A DNA stretch of 64,000 nucleotides from Dipteris shenzhenensis (taxonomy: Eukaryota; Polypodiophyta; Polypodiopsida; Gleicheniales): NCBI GenBank assembly GCA_047967505.1, contig CM106539.1; one strand, 5' to 3'. Under the pieces are notes generated by a model, which saw nothing but the letters and a program-made list of their open reading frames with translations, did not search any database and was not told where the DNA came from. The translations under genes were made by a program, and so were the position numbers. Shown here one piece after another: positions 23,073 to 33,480 of this stretch; within the stretch, counting starts at the first letter, position 1; each line of letters starts with the position of its first letter.

Positions 23073-23326
23073 CATTGCAAAGTAATTCATGTCTCGATGG
23101 TGTGCATCATCTACCCTCACCACCTCCACCACATCCTTAATGGTCGTAGTCTTGGGTAGCCTCAAATAGTTGATGGCTATTGCAGGTGCAAGCACATTTG
23201 GCAAGTGCCCTTTGTCAATCTCTTTCAGATATTATGTGTAGGAATAGATGGCCTCTTCCTCAAGGTAGCCACTTATCCGATGAACCAACCGTAGAGAGAT
23301 AATGTAGAGAAGGAAGTAGGCATCCT
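23073..23326 (-). pseudogene. Alternative oxidase (AOX) exon fragment
   Basis: AOX is a diiron ubiquinol oxidase of the inner mitochondrial membrane. The minus-strand translation from 23326 reads [19 protein letters not shown], then [11 protein letters not shown], a [42 protein letters not shown] and [14 protein letters not shown]. It matches the family's AYF..Y..SP...HR..GYLEEEA.HSYT, APAIA.DYWRLP and RADEAHHRD. Two iron-ligand motifs (LEEEA, and E/DxxH as DDAHH) are therefore recognisable. The fragment ends at a good splice donor (GTAAGT, 23067-23072), so a genomic, intron-bearing copy was the source. The in-frame TAA and absence of the first iron-binding helices make it a pseudogene. Confidence 0.8.
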
Positions 23327-23329
23327 CTT

Positions 23330-24050
23330 TGTTTAGAGAACATGTCAGAAACAAAGAAACAGTCTTGGAAATGCCAGACATTCAAAGATACATGCCATGC
23401 CTCAACTTCAACATGTGCTACACAGATGATCGAAAAAGGTTACACAACAAAAGCACAAGTATCTTCTCGTCATCATCTTAGCGGGCTTGAATGAGTAACA
23501 GAAAAGAATAATGGATGCGATGGTGATTGTTATAACATAAAACTACTTTAATCCCTCTTTTTTTAAATAGATGATTTTAAAAAACAAAATATATACGTTT
23601 TGACATTTAAATAAAAACTTGGCTAACTTGAAAAATAATATAAAAACTACTTTAAACTCTTGTTTTCTTTTTTTTTATAGATGATTTTTAAAAATAAAAT
23701 TTAAACATTTTTATATTTAAATAAACGCTTGAGCTGATTGATTATCACAATATTTTAGTGTTGGCTTTGGCTCATCAAAGTAATCTATTTCTACCAATAG
23801 TCTTTTATACCACATAGTTGTGAGTTCCCTATATTCTGCTTCTATTAAAGACAAAGAAATAGTTGACTACTGGTCGTTCTAGTATTTCAGGTTAGCCAGA
23901 TATATGGAAAGACAAAAAAGTCTAGCATTGAATGACAATTCAAGGCTCCTTTTCATGTTGTGCTCAAAGTAAAAAATTCCATCTTCCATCTTCACAACTA
24001 AGATGGGGTGAGAGAGAAAAAGGTCCAACAAAAATTTATCAAGATCGAAG
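23330..24050. other. Intergenic DNA left of element B
   Basis: AT-rich DNA. A diverged internal repeat (ATAGATGATTTT ... TTTAAATAAA) occurs at about 23565 and 23676. No gene recognised. Confidence 0.4.
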
Positions 24051-24055
24051 GCATT

Positions 24056-26511
24056 CACAACAAGACAAAGCAACTATAGATGCGCTTAATAGACATGCAA
24101 AATAGCGACCGCGCCTATAAGCACTCCTAGAATAGTGAAAATATGGGTGCATCTAATAGCGCATCTATTTGCATCTCTAATAGCACGTCTATTAGCGCGT
24201 TTGCACTACAAATTAGACACAAATTTAGACACAGACTTAGACGCAAAACAGAGAATATAAAAAGTGATATTTTAGTGCAAACTGATAAATGTACATCACT
24301 GCTTTCCAAACATTGCTCATGATTACCAAAGCACATAATTTTAATAAAAATATCAATGATTTTTGGCAAACCACATATACAAAAATTAAGTAAGGTGAGG
24401 AGAATGAGACAATATGTAAAATAGTTTTGCCAATATCAATGATGGTGGGCTACGGTTCATTCTCATCCTCAATGATATCAACCCTTGCTAAACTATCTAC
24501 TTCAAAATGGAAACTAGTGTTGAGATCTATAAATACATTCAGCCCACTACTACTTGTGCTCTTCATGTGCTCATCGAAATCAACATCACTAATGGTAGGC
24601 TTATCCTCACGGGTAATGGCCTCAATATTTGTATCTCCTATCTCATGATCATCTTTCTCTCTCGTATCATGGTAATCATCACCTCCATGGCCATGATCAT
24701 CCTCCATATGCTCCATATTAGTAAATGTACTATACATCACTTTGGAACGTGGCGTAATAGGTATGACATTCCACCACCTATTATTATCCACCATTGGTTG
24801 ATAGACAACCTAATTCAAACACAAATACAATCATATTATTTTTCTTGCATCGCAGGTATCAAATATTTAAAAATGAGTATTTTTTTATGTGTGTACAATA
24901 CCTGTTCACATTGTTGCAGAAGTACTAGTATGTCCTTACTTTGCCAAAACTTTGTGGAGTCAATAGTTACAAAGGTACTCGCATGGAGTTTGATTGTGGC
25001 ATTAGGGCCTCTTTCCACCATGTCCTTAAAGCACTTTATATCCAAAACATACACATAGAAGTGTCGAAAGTCAAGCTTAATAATATCTTGGATTATGCCA
25101 CAATAATCCTCCATGGCTCCATTGGCTCCCTCAAAGCTAGCAATGACGCCGCAATCTTGTGTGTTTCTCTTATCATCAATCCGTTTTGTTTGAAAATGCT
25201 TGCCCTCACACCATATAGCATTGAACATAGTACACTACACCAAGATAAAATCAATTAAATAAGAAATGTAAATTATTAAAAGCTCCTAACCGACCTTGCT
25301 CATGCATCCCCTTGCATACTCCCATTCTTCCATTGTAAGATGGATCCCCTCGTCTCTCTCTGCTCTCTCCATTTTGTCAAGTAGCCAATCCACATGAATA
25401 TCCTTTGGAAGTGCTCTTAGATGCTGAGGGTATGGCACACGAGATCCGTGGTGTGTACGAAAGAGGGCCCTTTCTCCTTGTCTTCTTTACGAGGCACATC
25501 CAAAGTTTTGAGATTTGCTCTATATCTTGTCTTTCCACAAGGATACTCGCTTGCATCCTTATGTGGTCCATGAAACAGAATGCAATCGTTGACACATGCA
25601 TGAATGCGCTTGACCATATCTCTTGAGGTCGGTAATTTATTCTCCCTTAGAAGCATTTTACACAATAGCTTGCACGTGAAGACCATAAATGAGAAAAAGC
25701 ATTCGAGTAATTGACCCACTAGCATAATTCACAATGTTTGAAAATAGACTTTAAAGCTTACTTGAGTAATGCATTAAAACTTGCATTGCTCCTAGTCTGC
25801 AAGTTTAGTAACTCAAGGGAGGCACGTAGAATAGAGAATGTGCACCCCTCAAACAATGGAGTCGATGTTGCAGTAAAAAGATCATCCTGCTCCATGCTAT
25901 CATCCCTACCTGAGGATTAGCGGACATATAAATCCCACACCATATCATCAAACACCTCCTCCTCCATGGCCTCATGAGGTAATGGCAAAGGGCTACTATC
26001 ACCATCACTCCATGCATCCGTAATGGTCCCTCTTAAAGATCCACCTCATATTGCCGATGCTTTGCCTCCTCACGATGAGCATACAGCAACATATGTGAGT
26101 GTGGCACTGCATCCTGTATCAAATTAAAAAAGGATCATATATCAAACATATGAATACCCATAGGTATCTCAATCAACCTTAACTCTTTAACACTTACCAT
26201 GTTTACAGTCGCATCCTATTCTCCATACTTTGAGATGTGATTGAGTGTAATTCTGCATGCATGATTCATGTTTCCTTGACATCGATCACGCATATATTTG
26301 ATTTTTTGCTCTAACCACATTTCAGGATGGTGGATACGGAGGGATTCATCCTCACTTGAGCTACTTGTTGAAGATGAAGACATCGTACAGATAAATAATC
26401 CAAAAAATGTATTCTTGCATGATTTGTAAATGTTAAAACTCTATGTGGCATCTAACACCGCATCTATACTATGGAACGTGTCTATAGGCATGTCAAATAC
26501 ATAGTGTAGAC
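24056..26511 (-). mobile_element. CACTA-like element B, Tnp2-side part
   Basis: The left terminus CACAACAAGACAAAGCAACT at 24056 matches the reverse complement of element A's right end. It is followed by subterminal repeats (24080-24250: GCATCTAATAGCGC, ACGTCTATTAGCGC) and a minus-strand Tnp2 remnant. Element A interrupts B at 26511/26512, and B resumes at 32609. B is therefore older and in opposite orientation to A. Its other terminus was not found. Confidence 0.8.
24450..26383 (-). pseudogene. Tnp2 transposase of element B, internally deleted
   Basis: Paralogue of the plus-strand Tnp2 at 29686. Exon 1 (26383-26198) has the same 186-base length and donor position as in A, but its codon for Trp is TAG. 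Exon 2 lies at about 26110-25760 with stops. Exon 3 starts at about 25690 and reads LLCKMLLRENKLPTSRDM, HACVNDCILFHGPHKDA and LKTLDVPRK, then jumps to sequence unrelated to A's next residues; the catalytic middle is missing. 25228-24836 encodes the DUF4216-type C-terminal domain (DYCGIIQDIIKLDFRHFYVY, VLDIKCF, family: YYG...DI.EL.Y....V.LF.C.WFD). 24794-24450 is the acidic tail (ISDVDFDEHM). B keeps the C-terminal region that A has lost. Not functional. Confidence 0.8.
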
Positions 26512-26785
26512 CACAACAAGACAAAGCACCCATAGACGCGCGCACAGACGCGTTTCATGAACTAAATAAAAAACTTACGGGCGCGTCTATTTGCGTGTCT
26601 ATTTGCACGTCAAGAGACCCGCATCTATTAGCGCGTCTATATATCAGACTTACGCACGTATAGACGCGCTCACACACGCGTAAATAGACGCACAAATAAA
26701 CGCTTTGATAGACGCACGTATAGACGCATATCGAACAGACAGACGCGAATATAAATGCGGTTGTAAACGCGCTGATAGACAAACC
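26512..26785. repeat. Left subterminal repeat cluster of element A
   Basis: More than a dozen copies of a motif of form TAGACGCG/CGCGTCTA (examples: CATAGACGCGCGCACAGACG, GCGCGTCTATTTGCGTGTCT, AATAGACGCACAAATAAACG), in both orientations, spaced about 10-20 bp. CACTA elements carry such arrays as binding sites for the smaller transposon protein. That role is inferred here. Confidence 0.85.
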
Positions 26786-26974
26786 TTTTTTTTTTTTTTA
26801 ATTTTACAGAATACTGTGTATGTTGTGTATGCTATATAGTTACAAGAATCCCATATCCACATTCTGTAATTCAATTCTTATAGCCAACCTCGTTTTAATT
26901 ACAATTTCAAATAAAATATTACAACTCCAAAACGCAATAAAATTGAAAGCTCAAAAAGTGCTTGTATATACATA

Positions 26975-27115
26975 TAGCACGAAGCTAAGCCATGTCATGT
27001 GGCTCCAAGTACAAAAAATAAGGAAGCTAAGCCATGTCATGTGGCTTCAAGTACAAAAAATAAGAGGAGTCTATATACAAGAGGCACGAAGCCAAGCCAA
27101 TGGCTTTAAGTACAA
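26975..27115. repeat. About 42-bp tandem repeat in the 3' flank of the Transposase_24-like gene
   Basis: AAGCTAAGCCATGTCATGTG followed by GCTCCAAGTACAAAAAATAAG occurs at about 26983 and 27025. A third diverged copy (AAGCCAAGCCAATGGCTTTA) starts at about 27089. Lies downstream of the stop codon at 27143. Confidence 0.85.
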
Positions 27116-27142
27116 AAAAGAATAGTAGCACTACTTCTACGA

Positions 27143-28617
27143 CTAATCCTCGCTGCCTTCCACGCTCCCTGATGCGCTGCATTCTGCGCTCCCTTCTGCA
27201 CCTCCTTCCTCGTCTTCCTCATCGTCTTGTGCAGGGGCGCCCTGTAAACAAGGGACAACATATATCAATGTATGAAAAATCAAATCTTTACTTATAATTT
27301 TGGCATTATTTAATTACTTTCAAATACCTGGGGGGCATGTCCAGTCGCTCGGGTATACTGCTCCTCAGTAATCAACCCGCCATCATAGAAGTGCCTCCAT
27401 GTATCTCCTCTGCGATGGTGGCGGCGGTAGGCTGTCTCCACTGGAGTAGGATATCTACCCACGATCTCAAGCTGCATGACCGTGATACACTTTGTGGAGG
27501 GATTAGTATAAAGAAACAACCAACCTCCTAATAAACTACATAAGCAATATAATTTGAGATCGATACTTACAAATTGGGCCTCCCATGATTCAACACCCCC
27601 TGCTCCAAAATGCGCGCTCCCATACTCCTCCATCTGGATCCTCCGTGCCTCCACGTGCTGCAGACTGGGCTCCTCCCTCGCTGACTTCATTGCCTTCTTC
27701 CACTCACGCTTCTGAGCGGTGTGGGGCGGGCCCCTTGGAGGTTGACCTGCCTCAAGTCTAGCAAGCTCCGCTAGTGCCTGCCTCTTAAGGGAAGATCTTT
27801 CATTGCTAAGTATCGTAACAATCTTTGACTTGGCCCATTTATCTGTGAACTGGTGATTGGGGGGGTTAGGATACCTAGAGCGAATAGTAGCGAGGGTCTC
27901 ATCAGCTAATCTCTTTGGGTGGTCTTTATAGTGGATAAAGCAATCTCTGTAATTGTTAGCAATTACAGAGCGCATGAAGGCCATTACATCCTTCCCCCGT
28001 GCATCCATCAAGATGCCTCCTGTCTGGGTAATGTCATAATAAATCGTACCATCACCCAGAGACACGTCTAAATCATCGGAATCATCATCCTCGGCCTCAC
28101 CGCCACATGGCCCAAAGCACTGTGCCATGCATCCGCCACCGCTCTCCCTGCTACTACGCATGCCACCCTATCGTGTCGAGCTCGTACGCTGGCCACTCGT
28201 AGCTAGGGACTGCGCGGGACTACGCTGACCACTCGTAGCTGGAGAACCGAGTCTCGACGGTTGGGGAGTACGTCGACGGCTCGCTGAGGCAGAAGGACCT
28301 CCTGAAGGCATGGGGGAAGGGGCATAAGACGGGATGGCACAAGGGACATAAGACGACATGGGGGAAGGGGCATAAGATGGTACGGGGGAAGGGGCATAAG
28401 ACAGGGCATAAGACGGCTGTGCGGATTCCGCTGGGGTGATCTCAGGCGGTGTAGGGTGGCTCGGAGTCTATACTGCCGACTCCTGGGGAGTGTTAAGGGT
28501 ACTCGTCATGTACCCGTATAACTCCGCAGGACTAGGAGGGTGCCCTAAAATATTATATGAATCCTTCCATATCGATTCACGTGGATCAGGTGAGCTAGAA
28601 GCACTTCCTCCCCACAT
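27143..28617 (-). pseudogene. Transposase_24-like (Ptta/En/Spm) gene of element A
   Basis: Probably the second CACTA protein, which in En/Spm-type elements binds subterminal repeats; family assignment is by overall pattern. Exon 1 runs 28617-27571 from ATG (MWGGSASSSPDPRESIWKDS). It has a Pro/Ser/Tyr-rich linker with SYAPSPMP repeats, an acidic DDDSDDLD patch, and a conserved core (ARGKDVMAFMRSVI, TDKWAKSKIVTILSNERSSL, EAGQPPRGPPHTAQKREWKK). A 99-base intron (27570-27472, GTAAGT...CAG) is in frame, so an unspliced read stays open. Exon 2 is 27471-27329 or 27328, ending at CAG/GTATTT. Exon 3 (27241-27143) encodes an acidic tail (GAPAQDDEEDEEGGAEGSAE) ending GSED. In-frame TAG codons at 28468-28470 and 28168-28170 break it. 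Confidence 0.7.
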
Positions 28618-28694
28618 GTTAAACTGGAAAAAAATAAACAAATCTATTACTTTGGGAGCTGAGAAGAAAGGGGGGAAAAAAAAAAAGAGGCTCT

Positions 28695-29640
28695 GTCAGA
28701 GCGCGTCTATAGACCCGTCTAATCTTCACGTCTATAAACACGTCTAACAGAGCATTTAACAGTTCAAGTAAAAGCGCGTCTATCACCACATCTAACAGAC
28801 CGTCAAAACATCCGTCTAACAGTGCATTAAAAAGCGCGTTTAACAGCCCGTCCAAACATCCGTCTAACAGCGCGTCTAAAAGCGCGTCTAACAATTTGTT
28901 TAAACTTCCGTTTAACAGATCGTCTGTTTAGGCATCTATATCCGCGTCTGTGCATGTCTGTAGCAAGCCAGACGTGCAAATAGACGCGCCCTCAGATGCC
29001 TGTATACACGCGCTCCGACAGTCGAGAATACTCAAAAGTGGAAAAGGACGTTTCGCCCGACAAAAGAACGTGTCGCTCATACCTAGATGCTGCGTTTCGT
29101 GGATGCGAAAAAGTACAAAACTGGAAAGAGCAAGCAAGAACAACTTCAAAAGGACTTACTTGGAAAAAGGTATGGAAGGATCTTTCTTTTCCAAACTTGT
29201 TTCTTCTCCTCCTCTTCTCCTTGTTCGTACTCCTTCTCTTCTTTAGGCTTGGAAGCAAGCTGTGTAGGTACGGTCCCTTTGTCTTGAGTGAAAGCTTGAA
29301 ACTGTGTGTGTATGGGAGGCTCTCTCTTAAGCTTCGAATCTATAGAACTGCTAATAATGAAGGAAGAAAGCCGCTCGCGAAGTTTAAGTAGTTAAAAGAA
29401 AAGCAAAGCGAGCGGCGCGCCGAAAAGCAGGTTTAAAAGTCGCGGGTATAGTCGCATCTATTAGCGCATCTATAATCGTGTCTGAATACACAGAGTAAGC
29501 GCGTCTATAGGCGCGTCTATTAGCATGTCTACAGGCACATTTAAATACACAGAGTAGACGGGCATTTAGATGCGCAGGTAGACGCGACAGTAGACGCGAC
29601 GATAGACGGGCATTTAGACGTGACACATAGTTTTTAAGTT
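28695..29640. promoter_or_regulatory. Divergent inter-gene region of element A with motif clusters
   Basis: This is the region between the two divergent starts. Two dense clusters of the subterminal-type motif lie here: 28698-28990 (GCGCGTCTAACA repeated at 10-20-bp spacing) and 29445-29630 (GTCGCATCTATTAGCGC, TAGACGCGACAGTAGACGCG). Between them, 29000-29400 has a purine/pyrimidine-biased stretch. Reading minus, it shares CCATACCTTTTTCCAAGTAAG with element B at about 32920, probably a leader with an intron donor. If the Transposase_24-like protein binds this motif, it could regulate both genes. That is inference. Confidence 0.55.
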
Positions 29641-29685
29641 AAGCATTTGAAGAAGAGCAAATTTGGTGGGTTGTTTGTTTGTAGG

Positions 29686-32341
29686 ATGTCTCCATCTTCA
29701 ACAAGCAGCTCCAATGAGGATGAATCCCTCCGTATCCACCATCACGAAATGTGGTTGGAGCAAAAAATCAAATGTCTGTGTGATCGATGTCGAGGAAACA
29801 TGTATCGTGCATGCAGGATTACGCTCAATCATATCTCAAAGTATGGAGAATGGGATGTGACCGTAAACAGGGTAAGGATTTGTAAGTTAAGGCTGATTAA
29901 GATACCTATGGGTGTTCATATGTTTGAGTTATAATGATCCCGTTTTAATTTGATACAGGATGCAGTGCCACACCCGCACATGTTACCCTATGCCCGTCAT
30001 GAGGAGGCGAAGCGTCGGCGATATGAGGTGGGATCTTCAGGAGGGACCGTTACGGATGCATGGAGTGATGGTGATAGTAGCCCTCTACCATTACCTCATG
30101 AAGTCGTGGAGGAGGAGGTGTTTGATGATATGGTGCGGGATTTATATATCCATCAAGGGAGGGATAATAGCATGGAGCAGGATGATCTTTTTACCGCAGC
30201 ATCGACTCCACTGTTTGAGGGGTGCACATTCTCTGTTCTACGTGCCTCCCTTGAGTTACTAAACTTGCAAACCATCTATGGATGGAGCAATGCAAGTTTG
30301 AATGCATTACTCAAGTAAGCTTTAATTTAAAGTCGATTTTGCAAACATGATGAATTATGCGCGTGGGTCAATTACTCGAATGCTTTTCCTCATTTATGGT
30401 CTTCACGTGCAGAGGCTATTGTGTAAAATGCTTCCAAGGGAGAATAAATTACCGACCTCAAGAGATATGGCAAGGCAACTTGTGACCTCTCTTGGAGGAT
30501 TAGATTACAAGCGCATCCATGCATGTGTCAACGATTGCGTTTTGTTTCGTGGACTACATAAGGATGCAAGAGAGTGTCCTACTTGTGGAGAGGCAAGATA
30601 TAGAGCAGATCTCAAAACCTTGGACATGCCTCGTAAGGTATTGCGACGTTTTCCCATAATCCCTCGCATCCAACATATGTTCAAGTGCAAATCTATTGCA
30701 GAGCTCATGTCATGGCATTCCTCCCATCGATCAACCGATGGCAAGTGGAGAACTCCCGCGGACTCTCCTGCGTGGAAGCATATTGAAGACACATGGCCAA
30801 GCTTCAAGGAAGAACCTAGGAGCTTAAGACTTGGATTGGGTATGGATGGTGTGAACCCATTTGGTCTCAAAAGCACGTCTTACAGTGTATGGCCAGTGGT
30901 ATTGGTGAATTACAATCTTCCACCCTCTATGGCTATTAAGAAAGGACATGTCATGCTGTCCCTTCTAATTCCAGGGAAACATAAAGTCAAAAACCTTGAT
31001 GTTTATTTGGAGCCTTTGATTGATGAGCTAGAGATACTTTGGAGAGGTATCGAGGTGCATGATGTGAGCAGGCCTCCCTCGTCACGAGACTTCAACTGCA
31101 AAGCAGTCTTGATGTGGACGATGCATGACTTCCCAGGCTATGGCGAGTGTTCAGGTAAGAATTGCATTTTTTAATTATGAATAGGCAAGGACGTGGCACC
31201 CTAAACCCACCTTCCACTTTTAATTGCATCTATTGTTTCAGGTCTCACTACATCGGGTTACCATGCATGTCCTGTTTGTGGTCCTTGGCTAGTTGCCTCA
31301 CGGGCAGACGCATTGAATAAGGTCATCTATGAGAATCACCATCGATTTCTCCCACCTGATCATCCTAGATATGTTGCCCCTTGGAATGAAGTCCTCCCAC
31401 AATCACTCACCGCGGGAGATTGGATGAGAATTTAGGACGGATCCACGACTCCTCCACCACTTGGCATGAGCCGGTAAGGATTTGTAACTATTGGCTGGAA
31501 GTAAAGATTGGCTATATTGGTTGAAAGTGAAGATTGCACGCTAACACTTTATTTTGTTTAGATACTCCATCTTTTATCGTTTACCATATTGGTCCCACCT
31601 CAAGATCAATCACCTGCTCGATCCCATGCATATCTTCAAGAATGTGGCATCTACCATTTGGGAGCATTTGAATGGGACACGAGATTCGGCAGGCATAAGG
31701 GAGGATCTACGTACCACAGGGAGGATGTGTGAAGCTTGGCCTCAAGAGAGACCAAATGGGCGTGTTTTTTTACCTTGTGCACCGTGGATGTTATCAAAGC
31801 TAGAGATGGCGACGGTGAAGCGTGCTATTACTACAATTCGTACTCCCACTGGATGCATGAGGTGTTTGAAGGGAGCCTTTACAAAGAGCAAGAAAAGAGG
31901 TGTAGAGCAATTATATGGCTTGAAATCTCATGATTGGCACAAGATGCTCCAAGTAAGTATTTTATATGCATAATATCTTTTTCCTTTCAAATTTGTGAGT
32001 GAATAGCTATAAGCAACTAATCAACCACCTCCTCGTGGGTTCAGTTCATACTACCTACTAGCATTTCACGTAGTGCATCAAAGGACGTGAAAGATTGTAT
32101 TTACAAGATGGGCGAGCTTGTGAGGTATGTGAGCTCAAAGGAAATAGATCCCACCACGCTTGAGAATACTCGAGTTATGTCACTGGAGGCGGTTTGTTTA
32201 GTGGAGGAGACATTTCCACGTTCTATTCTCACAAGCCAACTACATCTCATAGTGCATTTGGTGGATGAGATTGCTATATGCAGTACTATACATGCACGAT
32301 GGTTGTTCTTCCTATTGGAGATCTTGATTTCGATGAGCACA
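29686..32341 (+). pseudogene. Tnp2 transposase of element A (Transposase_21 family)
   Basis: Catalytic CACTA transposase. Exons predicted from GT-AG sites and frame: 29686-29871, 29959-30314, 30415-31154, 31242-31473, 31562-31952, 32045-32341. Exon 1 has the transposase-associated start (HHEMWLEQKIKCLCDRC). Exon 3 carries family hallmarks: ECPTCGEARY, GLGMDGVNPFG, MLSLLIPGK, LDVYLEPLIDEL and DFPGYGECSG. Exon 4 has GYHACPVCG, HHRFLPPDHP and an in-frame TAG at 31433-31435. Exon 5 has INHLLDPMHIFKNVAS. Exon 6 is DUF4218-like (VHLVDEIAICSTIHARWLFF). The gene then jumps to a tail fragment (DLDFDEHM in another frame; compare DVDFDEHM in B), so the DUF4216 part is deleted. ATG 29686 was chosen because element B shares it. 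Not functional as read. Confidence 0.85.
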
Positions 32342-32344
32342 TGA

Positions 32345-32608
32345 GTGGCTCTGTGTCTCAGTGTAAATGCGCAAATAAACATGTAAATACACGCGCAAAT
32401 AGATGCGCTAATAGACGGGATGTTAGACGGGCCCGTATTTTCTCAGGTCTAACGCGCAAATAAACGTGGTGATTGACGCGCAAATAGACGAGCATTTAGC
32501 CGCGCTAATAGACGCGCTCGTAATTTCTCTACTAGAGCAACGCCTATAGACGCGCCCGCTATTTTGCGCGTCTACCAAGCGCGTCTATAGTTGCTTTGTG
32601 TTGTTGTG
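32345..32608. repeat. Right subterminal repeat cluster of element A
   Basis: Dense array of motif copies such as GCGCAAATAGATGCGCTAATAGACG, written here as GCAAATAGATGCGC and TAATAGACGCGC, plus GCGCGTCTACCAAGCGCGTC. It ends in the terminal inverted repeat at 32608. It matches 1-286 (element C) and the reverse complement of 24056-24300 (element B). Confidence 0.88.
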
Positions 32609-33140
32609 GACGTGTTGATAGATGCACATTTAGACACGCTTTTAGATGCACTTTTAGACATGTGTTTAGACACGTTTTTAGATGTGCAGACTACGAGCTG
32701 ATTTTCGAACCTAGTTTTAGCGCGCTTGCTTTCCTTCACATACTTTTAGCATCACATAGCTTGCTTTCCTATTAACAGACATAGCTCCAAGCATCCACAC
32801 TTATCTCTAAGCATCCACACTCATCTCCAAGCTTACAGAGTCATTCCCAAGCATACAAGAGAAGAGAGTGAACAATGAAGAGAAGAAAGAGAAGCAGCTT
32901 TAAAGAAGGACAAGGAGCTTCCATACCTCTATCCAAGGCAAGTCTCTTGGTGGTTGGTCTTCTTTGGAAGTTGCTCTCTTTGGATTCATCCTTTGTCGTA
33001 TGCAAGCAAGGGATGTTTTTGATACTAGTCTTGTTCTTTTTGGGGTTGGGCGCATGTCCTTTTTAGTTTCTTTTAAAAAGGCATCTATCAAAGCACGTCT
33101 ATAGATGCATCAAACATCGTATCTAACAGCGCATCTAATT
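32609..33140 (+). mobile_element. Element B, continuation beyond the nested element A
   Basis: Immediately after the GAC target duplication the sequence again carries motif copies (TTTAGACACGCTTTTAGATG). A leader-like stretch follows (32800-33060) that includes CCATACCTCTATCCAAGGCA, homologous in opposite orientation to element A's leader near 29160. More motif copies lie at 33085-33140 (CACGTCTATAGATGC). So this is B's inter-gene region. Its Transposase_24-like gene would be expected next on plus, but at 33141 the sequence switches to repeat D. Confidence 0.7.
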
Positions 33141-33480
33141 GTTGGAGAAACAGATAGTTGCACTTGTAGACAGACTGTTAGACGCATCTATACATGCACT
33201 ATGATAGTTTTTCTTGTGTGTTCTTCCCTTTTCCCTTCCCCTTCCCCTTTCCCTTCCCCTTTCTTTTCCTTCTCTTTCCCTTCCCCTTTCCCTTCCAAGA
33301 AAGGGATTGCATGAATGATGGAAAGGGATTACATGAATGAAGAATGGGATTATATGAATGAAGAAAGGGATTGCATGAATGATGGAAATAAGTGATTGCA
33401 TGACGGCGAGTCCAAGAAAGAGGAAAATTGGACTGAAGCATGAGGGCGGGATAAAGAAAGAGGGCATGCATGATGGAGCA
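33141..33480 (-). repeat. Dispersed repeat D, copy 2
   Basis: Starts TTGGAGAAACAGATAGTTGC, contains GACTGTTAGACGCATCT and TTTTTCTTGTGTGTTCTT, a C/T run, and the 21-bp minisatellite GAAAGGGATTGCATGAATGA (about 33298-33400). Same block order as 1755-1994. Confidence 0.75.

Larger units (their letters stand above)
26512..32608. mobile_element. Complete CACTA-like element A (6,097 bp)
   Basis: The left end CACAACAAGACAAAGCA at 26512 and the right end, reverse complement CACAACAACACAAAGCA at 32608, form terminal inverted repeats of about 30 bp with three mismatches, continuing into ATAGACGCGC on both sides. The trinucleotide GAC directly flanks both ends (26509-26511 and 32609-32611), the 3-bp target duplication expected for CACTA transposons. 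Inside are a minus Transposase_24-like gene (28617-27143) and a plus Tnp2 gene (29686-32340), divergent, with subterminal motif clusters at both ends and in between. The termini read CACAA rather than CACTA. Both genes carry stops, so the copy is non-autonomous now. Confidence 0.88.

Noticed and set aside
24507-25058. 183-codon plus-strand frame inside element B
   Set aside because: It is the antisense shadow of the Tnp2 C-terminal coding sequence, which matches a known domain on minus.
30505-30876. 123-codon minus frame in the Tnp2 gene
   Set aside because: Shadow of exon 3, which carries clear transposase motifs on plus.
24056-33140. Reading the two Tnp2 genes as ends of one large element
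   Set aside because: The GAC duplication and matched inverted ends at 26512 and 32608 define a complete inner element; the left Tnp2 belongs to a separate outer copy.
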